From: Arthrobotrys musiformis | Lineage: Eukaryota; Ascomycota; Orbiliomycetes; Orbiliales; Orbiliaceae | Assembly: GCA_036971715.1 (NCBI GenBank) | Contig: JAVHJL010000012.1 | Location: 868,001-932,000, forward strand | Direction of reading: 5' to 3' | Length of the DNA: 64,000 bases | Part shown: positions 30,729-41,967 of the stretch, piece after piece | Layout: the number at the start of each line of letters is the position of its first letter | How positions within the stretch are numbered: the stretch's first letter is position 1 | The notes under the pieces: generated by a model | Seen by the model: the letters and a program-made list of their open reading frames with translations, nothing else | Databases searched by the model: none | Told to the model about the DNA's origin: nothing | Program-made: the position numbers and the translations under genes

Positions 30729-31165
30729 GAACTCAGAAGCGGATTCGACACGAGTCTTTACGTACCTCATTTTGAAAATGCGATACGGCTACAGTAGCAG
30801 TGGGAGACGGCACGGCTTTACAGTATCAAAAGATCAGAAATTCAAGGGTATCCCTGTCGGGCACGGAAAGTTAGAGAATGTTTTTTTAGTCGCAGTTATT
30901 TCCCTCGTCGTTTGCCCGAAAAACAAACATCTCTTTCGTAACTAGATTGAGGAAGATTTGAGATAGTTGAGTGGTGACTTGCATTTCGGGGTAGCATGAG
31001 TGCGTGTATACGGTACGGCTTTACGAGATTGGATGCAAGAGGTTCAGGGCTGGTCTCCCTACAATGGCGGGGTCGGAGCAGTTAAATATGTAAATAACCA
31101 CCGCGGGCTCCTTCAAGCAACGTACGCATATCAATCCTTTTTCAATTCCCATAGAACTAAGAAAG
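30729..31165. other. Intergenic, possible exon sequence
   Basis: The frame to 30945 might be an extra terminal exon of the preceding gene. 31000-31165 may hold the missing 5' part of the next gene. Nothing firm. Confidence 0.3.
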
Positions 31166-32127
31166 TTGTCCCTTAATCCACACTTCCCTGTATCGACGTA
31201 CGATGGCATTCGAGCCGTGCAACGATGTCAAAAAACGGATGGGCGGTTTTGCAAGCCGATGAAGAAAGATCTCCAGTTGTGCGGTAGGTGTTACCAGCAC
31301 AGCTCAATACCAATCGGCCGAGAGGTTAAGGTCATCGGATGCAAGATTTGCAGTAACGAGAACAACACTATATGTCTAGCCTGCACAATTGAAGTTGTAG
31401 CAGATGACAGCGGCGAGCGGGTGGAAGACAATCTGGACACTTATCCGCCCGCATGTCCTTTAATATGGCCGCTTTGGAATATTGGTCCGTTCCGAACAGA
31501 TTCTCAGATAAGATGCCCTTCATGTCATAGAGCTTTTGACTTAGATGAGTACATGTGCGTGGCATTTCTCGGAGAGCTCAAGTCCGCGGAACTAACATTC
31601 ATTGTAACAACAGCATTCATATTGATCGCATTCTCGAGAAGTTCCAATGTTCGCATTGCAGTGTTACCGGAGCATGGGATGACGTTTACAAACACTTGCC
31701 TGCACATCGGAACTGTACCGATGTTACCATTCTCAATAAGGAAGAAAGAGAGCTCTGGGAGAGCTGGGAAAATTTACTGCAACCGGTCGAGAACAATGGC
31801 GCATTGTTTTTCCGGATATCCTCTCAGGTATCGGGATCATATACATATCTTTTTCGAACAGACTTAACCCCCGAGTTCGAGGACTTTGCAAGCTTTGAGA
31901 GAGTTTTGAAAAGAAGAGCGTTCATGTTTCCACAGACGAAAGTGAGTCTACTCCGCATCGCACCGTGTCAGTGGCTAGCATTGGTCAAGCAGTTCCTTGA
32001 GAAGGAGGATTTACCTGGCGCCAGGGTCAGATTCTGCCTTCCTAGATTCATATATGGTTCTTGTTGGGCTGAATGCATATGTCGAAGTCAGCTACTTGAG
32101 ATAAAAATCCTAGAAGAGAAAGCTTAG
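31166..32127 (+). CDS. Cys-rich RING/TRAF-like zinc protein, 5' end unclear
   Basis: Two exons: open to 31554, intron 31555-31613 (59 nt, donor GTGCGT, branch CTAAC, acceptor AACAG), then 31614-32127. The product carries successive C-x2-C pairs (LCGRCYQH, GCKICSN, ICLAC, RCPSCHRAF), then across the splice EYIHIDRILEKFQCSHC, GAW and HLPAHRNC. The last block has the C-x2-C, H-x3-C order of TRAF/SIAH-type fingers that follow a RING domain in E3 ubiquitin ligases. A ligase or adaptor role is therefore possible, but the first Cys clusters do not fit a textbook RING. No ATG lies in frame before the first Cys cluster. A +1-frame ATG at 31203 (MAFEPCNDV) may mean a frameshift or a missed small intron. 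Confidence 0.5.
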
Positions 32128-32396
32128 GCATATAAACCGACAAGCAGTGAATGGGTCGGGGACTAAGGAAAGGAGCATGTACGCGTCATTGCAGTCATCC
32201 CCGCCTGGCCTCGATCGAGGGACTTGTCGCTTCAATTCCATTTGATCGATTTTCAACCACCGGCTACCGATTATCGGCGGTCGTTCAACTTTGTATTTGA
32301 GTTATGTGTTGTGCATGTTGAGAAACGCCGCACTCACAATTGACGGTGAGGGGTAAAGGCTGAGATGTCGCAACATTCAGCAACCCCAGGAGTATT
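32128..32396. other. Short intergenic gap
   Basis: 269 bp between two plus-strand genes. Nothing recognised. Confidence 0.4.
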
Positions 32397-33071
32397 ATGT
32401 CATATTCGAGTAGCACCAGACACCCACCCAGAGTTGCTGATTACCGCCCTGGAGGGAAGCTCCGTAGCGATAAGAAACTCACCGTCAAGAATGCTTATAC
32501 TGCTCTCCAAGATCCTTTCTGGGACTGGCGTCGGAATAGCTTTGAAGCGGTTGTAAAAATTTTAAAGGTCTTACTTATGAAATCCCAATCCCTAAGCCAT
32601 TATTCTGACCACGATCAATAGACGGAATGTGACATAGCAATTAGAATATTACAGCAGAATGGTGATCTTTACATCAATGAAACGTCGACCTATAGACGAC
32701 AAAGCAAGCACGACCGCCAACTGCTTTACATGCAGATCAGAGAGCAGATTCAGGCGGACATGCAGGAAGGCGGACCAAAAAAGTATCTCAAATATGATAC
32801 CCTCCTCTTCCAGATGCTGAGCTGCACCAACGATAACTATCTTTCTATGGATGAGTCAGGCAGTGGCGAAGACAATTGGCTCGTCGGGTATTGCTTCGAT
32901 GGAAGGATGCACAACGATAAACGGAAGAAACCGGCAAACCCTCGATCTTTGTTAGGGGGTGTGGAGGAAGGAAGCGCTGAAACAGGGTCAACATCAGGAT
33001 TGCAAGAGGAGGTACCACGATCGAGATATTCCACGATTCATGACATCCTTAATCAACAGGATGATCATTAG
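32397..33071 (+). CDS. Unknown protein, probable in-frame intron
   Basis: The frame from the ATG at 32397 meets a TAG at 32619-32621 and then stays open to 33071. An in-frame intron removes it: 32553-32621 (69 nt), donor GTAAAA, branch CTGAC 14 nt before acceptor CAATAG. A variant with donor GTCTTA at 32568 is also in frame. The spliced product has about 201 residues, with DIAIRILQQNGDLYI, KYDTLLFQMLSC, NWLVGYCFDG and a disordered basic/acidic tail. I recognise no family. Without the intron this would be a nonsense-interrupted gene. Confidence 0.45.
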
Positions 33072-34968
33072 CAACTGCGCAAGAGGGCTGGCCTAATTGA
33101 ATTACAAATTGACAGCGTGCACGGATATAAGCAGATTGTTCATCATTTCCGCTCAATTCGCGCGAATGGAATTACGATCCTGTCCAAGCCATTCTCCAGC
33201 TGGGCCCCTTTACAACATTCCTGGCCCCCCTTTTACAGAGGCCCCGTTACCTTATTTTGAGAATGCATAAGAAAACTAGTGTAACTCGACACGAATCTAA
33301 GATTTCATAAAATTAGAACAAATATTGAGGCTTTGTCTAGCGGTTCTTTCCCTTGTTTTCCTTGTTTTGGTATAGTTCTTCATTAGTATCACATTTTTGC
33401 ACCCTTGTCCCACTGTGTAACTTTCCTACACATCCGACTTATCGACCCAAATAGGGTAACTTGACGAGCCGATGGGTCCAATTGGTCGTAAGATCTCCAG
33501 GAAAGGAAACTAATTGGTAAACTCGCAGTATACGATCGCGATCAATATGCGTCCAACAGTCCGTGCAATGCAAAACAGAGACGGAAAAAAGGCTCCACCT
33601 TAAGCAATATTTTACTGACTGAGCCGATATCGAAATTAGTTTAGGGGCTCTCATGCAATAATCAAATGACAGGGTTCGGGAATTGGCAAATAGAGCTAGA
33701 GAGCCGTGATATAAGACCAGAAGCAACACGAAAATGTGGGATTGCGGTTCCGTCGAAAAGTCTATCCTTGGAGGCATTCAACAAGGGGGTAATCATGCAG
33801 AGCGATCAGAAACAAGCACCAAGGGCTCGTGGCGGCAGTAGTAGTCCTAGTCCACAGGATCCCGCCCCATAAACTAGACTAACTAGCCCTCGATGCACCT
33901 TCGCCAAAATATACTTGTTTGAGACCTCAGCAGTCCAGCCAAAAATATATATATATATATATATATATATACCAGCACGTGCACGACTTAAGAATTCAAT
34001 GCAGGCAGCGTTAGTGGAGTCTTTATTGGTCTATCCAATATATACGTTCAAAGGTTCCACTCTTGTTTGGGAGGGTTGCACAGGACCCCCGAGCACCCGT
34101 GACGAAGGACACGGCATAATGCGTAAAGTCCTGCGGCGTCCTAGATTAAAAATCCGAATCTGGAAAATAATTAAAATATTACCAAATTACTTTTGTCATA
34201 TGTCTCTCCTCATCCAAAGCTGAACCGCTCAGCGTTCGAAGGCGACAAGATCCAGTCCCTGCAAGGAGGTATGTTAATGTTGTTTGTATTATAGATTACT
34301 AGTGCTGGATTTGAGGGACGACGCATGATCTCGCGCCCGATAAAACCAATAGCATGGCGTATCGTTGTCACTTCGTGCTTGCACATGCAGATATGAGAAG
34401 AGTTCTGTGGGATGCACAAAAGCTGCCAATGCTGGGACTCGGTTTCATCAAGGATTCGCTTACTTATTGCAACACATCCAACACTGTGTCATTCTGGAAA
34501 TCATTTTCGATGTAATTATTATATGCTTCAACTTATACTTTTTCGTGAGTTGGTGTGTTTTCTACCTCTAGAGCCGTGCAAACGGAAGGACAATGCAAAC
34601 ATTAAATACCAATGTAAACCAAGCTCGTCGGTGCCCCTGTGTTAGATTATTCTGGCGAAATGTGACTTGGGCCGGATCGGCTACTCTCGTATACAGGTTT
34701 CTACGAGGTGACAGTGAATTGACCGGGGTATAATATAACCTCCGCGAGACCTAATGGTAGAACGCGAGCGCGGACAACGTCGCAGACAACGTCGCAGACA
34801 ACGTCGCGGATTGCTTGTCCTTTTTTTTTCCCTTTCCTTTTTTACGTTTCTGCATTTATTTAAGTACACATTGCCCATACACCGTACGCACTTTATCGGT
34901 CTATCCAGCACCCAAGTCGTTCTCTGTACATCCAGCTCACCTTATAGTCATAGCTTTTCACAAGTCCA
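33072..34968. other. Gene-poor stretch with simple repeats
   Basis: About 1.9 kb without a supportable gene. It holds an (AT)n run at about 33943-33971, a twelve-base tandem (GACAACGTCGCA, three units) at about 34777-34812, and a T-rich tract near 34820. Confidence 0.45.
33943..33971. repeat. (AT)n microsatellite
   Basis: A pure AT dinucleotide run of about 14 units. Confidence 0.8.
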
Positions 34969-35619
34969 ATGAAACAGAGGTTTCACAAAACCACAGGCGA
35001 CAGAGGGAAGGAAAGACGCCCAAGGGCGGACTCTGACACCCTCCCTTCGGTTGGAGAAACAGAAATTTATCCTGCTCAGCAGCAGCGACGTCCTACTCTG
35101 CGTTCTACGAAGGGACTTTCGCGGGTTATGATAAAACTTGAGGCTAGCTCTGAGCCGCAATCTACTCCGAAATCTTGGGGCCCAGTCCTTAGGATCTACA
35201 CAGGAACCACGTTCAACAAGATACCAGCCCATCCTGGGTACGAGACCAGCCCAGCCTGCTCAGACAAAATCAAGATCGACTGTGAAAACTGGGGCGATAA
35301 CCGATCAAGCCAAGCAAAACCCATAACCGCCTCTCTAATCGATATCGACGCTATTTCAGAATATGACTCCTCTGGGAGCGATAATTCGGTGGGCAATTTG
35401 GATGATGATGGTTTTGCCGGCGGTAACGAAGATGGTAATGGTTTAGACGGCGATTTTGACAATACTGTTTTGGGAGATGCCGATTTGGGCCGTGGCGATC
35501 TGGAGGATTCCGGTTTGGAGGGTGCCAGTTTCGGGGTAGAGATGACGCATTGGGTTGACGATTGGAAGTTCCCCTCGAACGTCGAAAGGGATTCAAATAT
35601 ACAATCTCCCCATATGTGA
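34969..35619 (+). CDS. Hypothetical acidic protein with Gly/Asp repeats
   Basis: 216 residues from an ATG at 34969, no intron needed. The N-terminus is basic (RFHKTTGDRGKERR). The last 90 residues are Asp/Gly-rich with a degenerate repeat of the type GDxDLG or DGxxGG (LDDDGFAGGNEDGNG, LGDADLGRGDLED). Probably disordered. I recognise no domain and see no signal peptide. Confidence 0.4.
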   Translation: MKQRFHKTTGDRGKERRPRADSDTLPSVGETEIYPAQQQRRPTLRSTKGLSRVMIKLEASSEPQSTPKSWGPVLRIYTGTTFNKIPAHPGYETSPACSDKIKIDCENWGDNRSSQAKPITASLIDIDAISEYDSSGSDNSVGNLDDDGFAGGNEDGNGLDGDFDNTVLGDADLGRGDLEDSGLEGASFGVEMTHWVDDWKFPSNVERDSNIQSPHM

Positions 35620-35971
35620 GGACACCCGTGGTTGATTCCGTAAGGCGATAGCTAAGGATGGAGCAGCATCTTTTTGTCTATAACGTCATTAATATTATAG
35701 AGGGGTAGCCAAGAAATGTAGTCCGTCTCCCTAGCGCACATTTAGCTCTTTCGTCAACAACTTGGAACTTCCACTATGCTTCCTGTCGTAAACATGTACC
35801 GCAACCGAACTGCGTTAATATCTGTTACTTTAACAGTTCTAGTCAACACTGGAATTACACAAGGTTCTGGACGTCGGGCTTGAAGGAAAATAATATATCC
35901 AACATAGTCGTAGTAATAATAATATTGATGAAAGGGCCTAAAGCAAACTATATACTGTAAACCAGGCAGGC
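35620..35971. other. Short intergenic stretch
   Basis: 352 bp between convergent genes, nothing recognised. Confidence 0.4.
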
Positions 35972-37240
35972 TCATACTACCATGCCCTCATAAAGAGTGT
36001 CCACGACAATTCGATAGTCCAACTCGGCAGGATTGTCGCCCTCAACCAAAGGCACTCCGCACCTAGATTCAGTCCCAACTAGTTCGGATGGGCACGCCTC
36101 GGCCGTAGACTCACCATCATCCCAGCAGCCGGCTTTTGGGTCGATATCGTCACTTTCCGCAGCCTCGTACGACGATGCACTATTCACAGATCCAACCAGA
36201 AAGCCAGCCCTTGAGCCGATATGTTGAGTTCCCGCGAACTCGAGCGGAATTGACGTGACCCCACCCTTGTTGTCCATATCCCAATCTCCTTCCTCCAAAT
36301 CTATATTTGTGGCATCTACGGTCTGCATTTGAATTATCTCATTTACCGAGTTTCTTTTCGACAGCGTTTTGTCCGCAGGGCCGTCACTGCCCCGGCGTTG
36401 GCCCCCCTGTTTAAGAGGTAGGAGTGACCGCAGGAGATATGCTTCAGTGCCGAAGAAAGTTATCATAATCTAGGATGTATCATTTGGACAGACTCAGGGG
36501 TTAGATCTCTAAACGAATAAGGTGTAATCAGAACGGTCTATGGATAGGAGCCTACCAAGCCGACCAGTGGCGAGTCGCTCTTTATCATAAACCCATACAA
36601 GATTGCCACGATAACAAATACAACTCCACGTATCAAGGTATAATAAGATAACTTTACTCCTAATAGGGCAGTAAGTTTTTCATATTGTAGACGTCGAGAG
36701 AGTAAGTAAATAAATATCGAGGAGGCGACGAAGTGGCCGCAGCCCTGGATAATGATGGGGCGATAAGTCCAGCTACAGATAAGCACCAAATTAGTGACGC
36801 TGAATCATCGGGACTATGCAGACTTGGGCTAACCTGGTCACTAAAGCGGAAATTTCTAACAACGTGGATAAAAAAAAAAGTGGTATAGTCGCTTTATCTG
36901 GCGTCGATAGAAAGTTTCGTATCGGTATCTATTTCTCAATCAGTATGGAATCGGTCTACGGAAGCAAAACTCTTACCAACACCAAAAACTGGCTGATAAG
37001 ATAGACAGCTAGTAGGATATATACGGTCGTTTTAATTTTACGATTTTGAGAGGAGTCCAATAGCAGGAGAACGACGATAGCTGAGCCTAGAATGAGTTCC
37101 GTAACGGCGAGTATCTTCTGACTGAGAAGCCTGGAAGAATGTTCTGAATCCTTTGACAGGATGATTTGAAGTATTCGATATGGGCCACGCAACCACATAA
37201 CCGCTGCCAAAAAGATGCTGAATTTATATCCTATTTCCAT
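35972..37240 (-). CDS. Multi-pass membrane protein, three exons
   Basis: ATG at 37240. Exon 1 (to about 36968) encodes three hydrophobic segments, for example KFSIFLAAVMWL, AVTELILGSAIVVLLLL and VYILLAVYLISQFLVLV. Exon 2 (about 36795 to 36556) adds FVASSIFIYLL and LIRGVVFVIVAILYGFMI. Intron 2 (36555-36470, 86 nt, donor GTAGGC, branch CTAAC, acceptor CCTAG) joins in phase to exon 3, which begins IMITFFGTEAYLLRSLL and ends in a hydrophilic acidic tail. The first intron starts at a GTAAGA near 36968, but its acceptor is unresolved; a CCAG near 36748 would fit the phase. Topology resembles fungal seven-helix membrane proteins of unknown function. I do not assign a family. Confidence 0.5.
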
Positions 37241-38407
37241 GATGCGGGATCACCCTAATCTGTAAAATAATGAAGAGATGAAGATGGAGGAGAAAGAAGA
37301 TAAATCGAACTACCAAAGGTCAGAGCGGGGAAATGGGGGGACAGGAAGATATTAACCAGACAGAAATAAAGTACTTTCTAGCCCTACGCTGAAATCGTGC
37401 GAACAGGGGTATCAGGAGATTTTGGTCAGTAAGGGCGGGTAAGGGCTGTTAAAGGTTACTCAACATGGACCATGCATTCGGTTGCCCCGAAGCCGCCTTG
37501 GCGCGACTAGGCTCCCTGTTCATCGAACGTCGACCATTCTTTAATACATTAATTGTCTGACTCTTACGGGCGAGGAGTTCAGTCTCTCCTCAATCCCGAT
37601 CTATAAATCATTCAACATGCGACAGTCGAACAGTCTGCTTCGACTCACATTCTAGATCCAGACCGGTTATCCAGTCGGCCTACAAAATTGCAACACATCA
37701 AAAGACCGACATGCAAATGCTAGCTGCTCCAAGAAATCAATTATGAGAAACCAGCGCTGCGCGCTATGCCATTAGAAAAGACTACTGTGCGATATACATA
37801 TTTTGGCATTAGTCTTAGCATCTAATACAGCCCGATAAGAGCGCGCTGGAACGATAAAAGCAACTCCAGTGCTAGAGAGCGCAGAAAACGAGACCAGGAA
37901 CCGGACCCTTTTCTTAGATTCCAGGAGCAATGCCTGAATATTGGAGAGCTAGTCAGCCAACGACGTAAGACGGGCCGAACGTCACCTTCACTTGTTGTGA
38001 TCGAGGATTATGTCACCGAAAATCTGAGGTTGCGAAGGTCTCGACGGCGCTAGGTAACCTTTCCCCTTACAGCGCAGATTATCGCACACCCCATGATGGA
38101 ACTACATCCTTCACTATTTGTGAATACCTCGGCAATTGGCTTAGTATTTAGCCCCAAAAGCACTCGAGGCCGCCGAAGAAGCAACTAGGACCAAAGCGAT
38201 ACCCTTCGTATACATGGGAAGCTGGGAAAAGGGGTGGGACGGAAAAATCGACATAACTTCGAACGGTGGCAATTCATGTATATGCGTAATAATTGCTTTT
38301 AGTTAAATGTCTTATTATTGGAAAATAGCTCGCCGGCTACTTCATCATGCAGGCAACCACGTGATCGGCTATATGAGATGAGGGAAGTTCATCCATCACT
38401 CGAAATC
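37241..38407. other. Intergenic with promoter repeat
   Basis: Contains the promoter-associated repeat at 37425-37515. Otherwise no supportable gene. Confidence 0.45.
37425..37515. repeat. Promoter-associated repeat, copy B
   Basis: GGTAAGGGCTGTTAAAGG, then CCCCGAAGCCGCCTTGGC and GGCTCC, in the same order and orientation as at 26090-26190. The tandem decamer is reduced to about one and a half units here. Confidence 0.5.
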
Positions 38408-38993
38408 TTACACCGTTGATAGGTGTGTCTGTGCTCCCTCGAATAATCCCGTCTGATTTTGGATCTGGTGTGGTACTGAACCCTTGCAGATAGGTTCAAA
38501 GGTCAATTCTTGGCCTTTTTCGGGGTCAAACGGATGCCCCGATATGCCTATCTTCCTCATAATCTTCTCGAGAATGGCATACAAGTTGCGGTAGTTCGAA
38601 TGACCATCATATGCTGTACTTAGAAACCGTACTAGCTTTGTATTAGGATACGATTATTATCTACATAATGCGCAAAAGAAAAGAGCCGGTGATTCCTGTC
38701 CTCACTAACTCCTCGAAACTGCTTGTGCGACTGACTGGCTCCGAGACGTCGATTGACCATGGGGATATCTTCAACCAAGCTGTTTGAGAGTCGGCTTCAT
38801 ATGCTAATGAGGAGGCAACAACACAAAAAAGCAGTAGCATAACACATACATACACTTCCCAAGAAAAGTGGCGGCCTGGTGGCGAAAGCCGGCTAGGATG
38901 TGGCAATTTACTCAAGTAATGAGCTGAGAAGCCGACAACTTTAACCCGCATGTCTGCAAATCCCTTGGGAAAAACCCCGTCACGAATTTGCAT
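38408..38993 (-). CDS. Unknown protein with a recurrent C-terminal exon
   Basis: Exon 1, 38993-38706, starts at an ATG in the strong context GCCACCATGC. The intron at 38705-38636 (70 nt, donor GTGAGG, branch CCTAAT, acceptor CAAAG) joins in phase to exon 2, 38635-38408. About 171 residues. Exon 1 has a hydrophobic stretch (VYVCVMLLLFCVVASSL) and SSFEEL. Exon 2 reads RFLSTAYDGHSNYRNLY, ILEKIMRKIG, SGHPFDPEKGQEL. The exon 2 motif recurs as relics at 17547-17650 and 27348-27450, so this was once a small gene family. A possible upstream exon before the TTTTACAG near 39027 is not resolved. I cannot name the family. Confidence 0.5.
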
Positions 38994-39262
38994 GGTGGCA
39001 CGCTCGGCGATATGTCGTTCACAACTGTAAAATTTCAATATTATTGGACATACGAATTTTTTTTTGGAAGTTGTTAATGACTTTTTACTAGAATTGCCCC
39101 CTCTACCTTTGAAGAGAGACAGCCCAGGCTACACTTGCGAGCCAAATTATAGCTCTGTTCTATGGAGAAGATAGGAATGTTATCACCGAACGGTAAAAAC
39201 GATTAAAAGTATACGAGATTTCTTCTCACCGTATCACTGTCCTACAATCTGAAGCTCATACT
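38994..39262. other. Short gap, possible upstream exon
   Basis: A GTAGAG donor near 39110 and the TTTTACAG near 39027 could bound an intron of the downstream gene. Not firm. Confidence 0.25.
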
Positions 39263-40245
39263 TTATAGTGTCGGCATTTGTTCATGCATTCTCGATCTAG
39301 CGGAGTTAAGGTGAACTGGTAGCTTTGTTAGCCGTTTAGCGAGACCTTGGGCGTTGGTGGTCCTTATATAGGTAAATATCAAATACAGCGTTCCAAAAAG
39401 ACGGTTCTTACGCGGTCTTATATTCTTTGACCCAGGAGGTCTCCGCAGATCTGACCGAACCACCCTTCTACCGATCTTCCGAGAATTCCAGGATTTTATA
39501 GTCTTTTCATTACTGTTTCCAAACTCTTCAATGCCGGGTGAACTTGCTTGGGGTTGAAGCTTGCAGTCTTCTGGCCCAGACAAGTTACCATAATCCTTGG
39601 TGCTGGCCTGGCTCCCCGGTTCGTCAGCGGCCTCAGATTCCGGTGTATTAACCGCAAAGGACCAAATATCCAAATTTGAGCTAGCGCTAGTATCGGCTGA
39701 GACTGTTACACATTCCTGAAATAACGTTGCAGGGTCGGTTGTTGGCAGGATAGGGGCCCCGTCATACTGAAAACTGGTGACATCAGAAGGGAATTGAACA
39801 TTTCCCACAAGAATTGGTCTATATTTTCCGATTCAAGCGGTTGGAGGCTAACTGGGACGGGTAGAACCGGTAGCTTTGGTTCGCGGGAGGCCATGCTTGC
39901 TTGCGTGGGAAGTTTCTGTAACCCCGTCAGCGTTGACATATCCGCGTAGATAGTTTCATCTGAGTTTCCAATAAATAAAAATTCGTCGAGGTCTCCGTAA
40001 GATGATAGTGGCCACGGCTGGGTCAGTGCCCCGATATAGGGTGATAGCGGGCGAACCGCTGGTTCCGAGGTTGGAATTGGGGTAGTGATTTCTTCAGACC
40101 ATCGATTGCTGTCGACACACGCCTTCGGTGGGAGAGGTCCCCAAAGCGGAAGATCATATTCATTGAGTTCAGAAGCTACAGTATTAGCTTGACAGCCGGT
40201 AGACTCAAACATTTGATTACTGAGCAGCAGCGATGATGGAGACAT
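39263..40245 (-). CDS. Unknown protein, probable two exons
   Basis: ATG at 40245, with TATATAAG (minus strand) about 150 nt upstream. The first frame stops at about 39706, but a second frame overlaps it and continues to 39263. A 59-nt intron, 39774-39716 (donor GTTTTC, acceptor TTTCAG), joins them in phase and gives 307 residues. The donor is weak, so a one-base frameshift is an alternative. The N-terminal half is acidic and Pro/Leu-rich (DLDEFLFIG, NIDQFLWEMF). The C-terminal part is basic (RKIGRRVVRSDLRRPP, IRPRKNR). Layout recalls the gene at 3476 but I see no alignable domain. Confidence 0.45.
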
Positions 40246-41169
40246 TATGAAGCGAGGAAGATGAGGCTGGTTGGAACGTTAAAATACCGAGAAGATACTG
40301 AGTAGTAAAGTAAGTGGTCTAGGTCTTGGGTTGATTTGCAACTCCGTAGATTGGAGAATTTATCGAACAGATCTCAGATGCCGGCGGTTTGGTATATCTT
40401 ATATAGCCATTTCATCACGCCTGCGACCCACAGAAACAGAGTTTGCTCCTTAAGCGCATCACAATGTACGCATAATCTCTATTATTGGGTCTTCAAGAAC
40501 ATGGAACAATAGACGGCACCAATCAATGATATCGATTGTATCGACATCGGCTTACAGGGTTGATAGTATGCTGCACCTGTACAGCCTGTCAGTCCAGCTC
40601 ATATCCATCTTACCCATGCATACTATCGCCGCTAGGTACCCAGCGTCGACGGTGGCATAGGCCGATATGTAGATCGACGAAACAATCAAAGCGGTTTATG
40701 ATGCAGCAATCCAGGGCGACGCTCGATTTTATGATTGGCCCTATCGACTTTATTAGCATCTTTCGGTGATATCAGGTAGAATATGCGAGGCAAAACCCCT
40801 CGATAACCCCTATGGCCACGCCACCAACGGCGGGTGGCATTGACGGAAGTGTCTCCGGCATAATAGGGGTATGCAGGAATCATTTCGAACCAAAATAGCC
40901 GGCTTGTCTACAGTAGCGATTACGTGGCCCAAGATCTGTGAGGGGCGATGCCCAAAGGATAATATAAGCAAAGGTATCACCCGTTCGCTACAGTCAGGCC
41001 CGTTCGGTCGACTCTATCTCCATGATACCTAAATAGTAGGGTATCCTGCATTCAATCATCGCTTATGTTTACATCTCCTTCCCTCTCCCCATCCCTCCCT
41101 CCCTCTCTCTCCCTCTCCCTATTTCATACTACTGCTACTTCAAAAAAAACCGGCCTATTTGGTCCTAGA
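40246..41169. other. Intergenic
   Basis: Holds the TATA element at 40398-40405 and a pyrimidine run (CCCTCTCC units) near 41080-41120. No gene supported. Confidence 0.4.
40398..40405 (-). promoter_or_regulatory. TATA box of the 39263-40245 gene
   Basis: TATATAAG on the minus strand, about 153 nt upstream of the ATG at 40245. Confidence 0.4.
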
Positions 41170-41877
41170 ATGGCAGAACAGTTCAAGCTCGAATCCTGTG
41201 GGGGTAGCAGCCGTTTAGGTCCACAGAACCAAAATCTCATCTCAGAAGCCTAAAGTCAGCACCGAGGGAAAGAGTATGATACTCATTCGCATTTGCCCAA
41301 GAAACAACCTCCCGTCAAAATTGACATGGACGATTTTAACGCGAGTTTTGATACGGATGTCGATTTAAGTCTATATTCAGAGACGTTAGGTCAGGCACAT
41401 CTTTGTATCTCTGAAAACACAATCCATTAAGATATCAATGCTATCGTTGCCCATTATGGGGGGAACGAGAGGCTCTAATACGAAGTATGTTAGAAAATAA
41501 CGATCATTAGTGAGTTTATATTGGCCAAATATTGGAAAGACAGTCACTATTTGAAAGCTTATCCTATCTGCAGGAATGGTGAAATGGTCTATCAGATGGA
41601 GTGGAGGAACGGGCATCTGCCAGATGAGCAACTGAAAGCTTCTCACCCTAACCTCTTGCAACGATATACGCAGTTGTATATAAAGAACGCCAAGATTTTA
41701 TGCAAGCACCAGGCTAAACGAGTGGCCTTGAAGAAAAGAAAGGCTCGCGAGAGGCAATGTACCCATGCTCAAAGGAGCTCGAGCGGGTCTCGAGGTCTCA
41801 CTAGCCTAAGTCAACGGCAAACAACACATGCGAAATGTTGTAATATTGCTGGGAGAGGCTCCGTGAGAGAGGTCTAG
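41170..41877 (+). pseudogene. Chromodomain-like gene with four in-frame stops
   Basis: One frame keeps coding character from the ATG at 41170 (MAEQFKLESCGG) to 41877, with stops at TAA 41251-41253, TAA (after ENTIH), TAA (after GNERL) and TAG (after YEVC). All four are TAA or TAG, each one C-to-T change from CAA or CAG (Gln). The last 118 codons are open: KAYPICRNGEMVYQMEWRNG followed by a basic helix (KRVALKKRKARER). VYQMEWRNG resembles the central strand of a chromodomain. Intron explanations would need several introns without good signals. The pattern suits RIP-like or repeated C-to-T decay. It lies convergent to the chromodomain pseudogene at 41968. Confidence 0.5.
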
Positions 41878-41967
41878 AAGATGCAATAGCTAATACCTTT
41901 TTTCAGCAACTGAGTCAAGTAATGCGAGGAGTCTACATGTAAATTACAGTCGGCCTATTTGCTGGGT

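Noticed and set aside
32619..32621. TAG in the 32397 gene as a nonsense mutation
   Set aside because: An in-frame 69-nt intron with GTAAAA donor, CTGAC branch and CAATAG acceptor explains it better.
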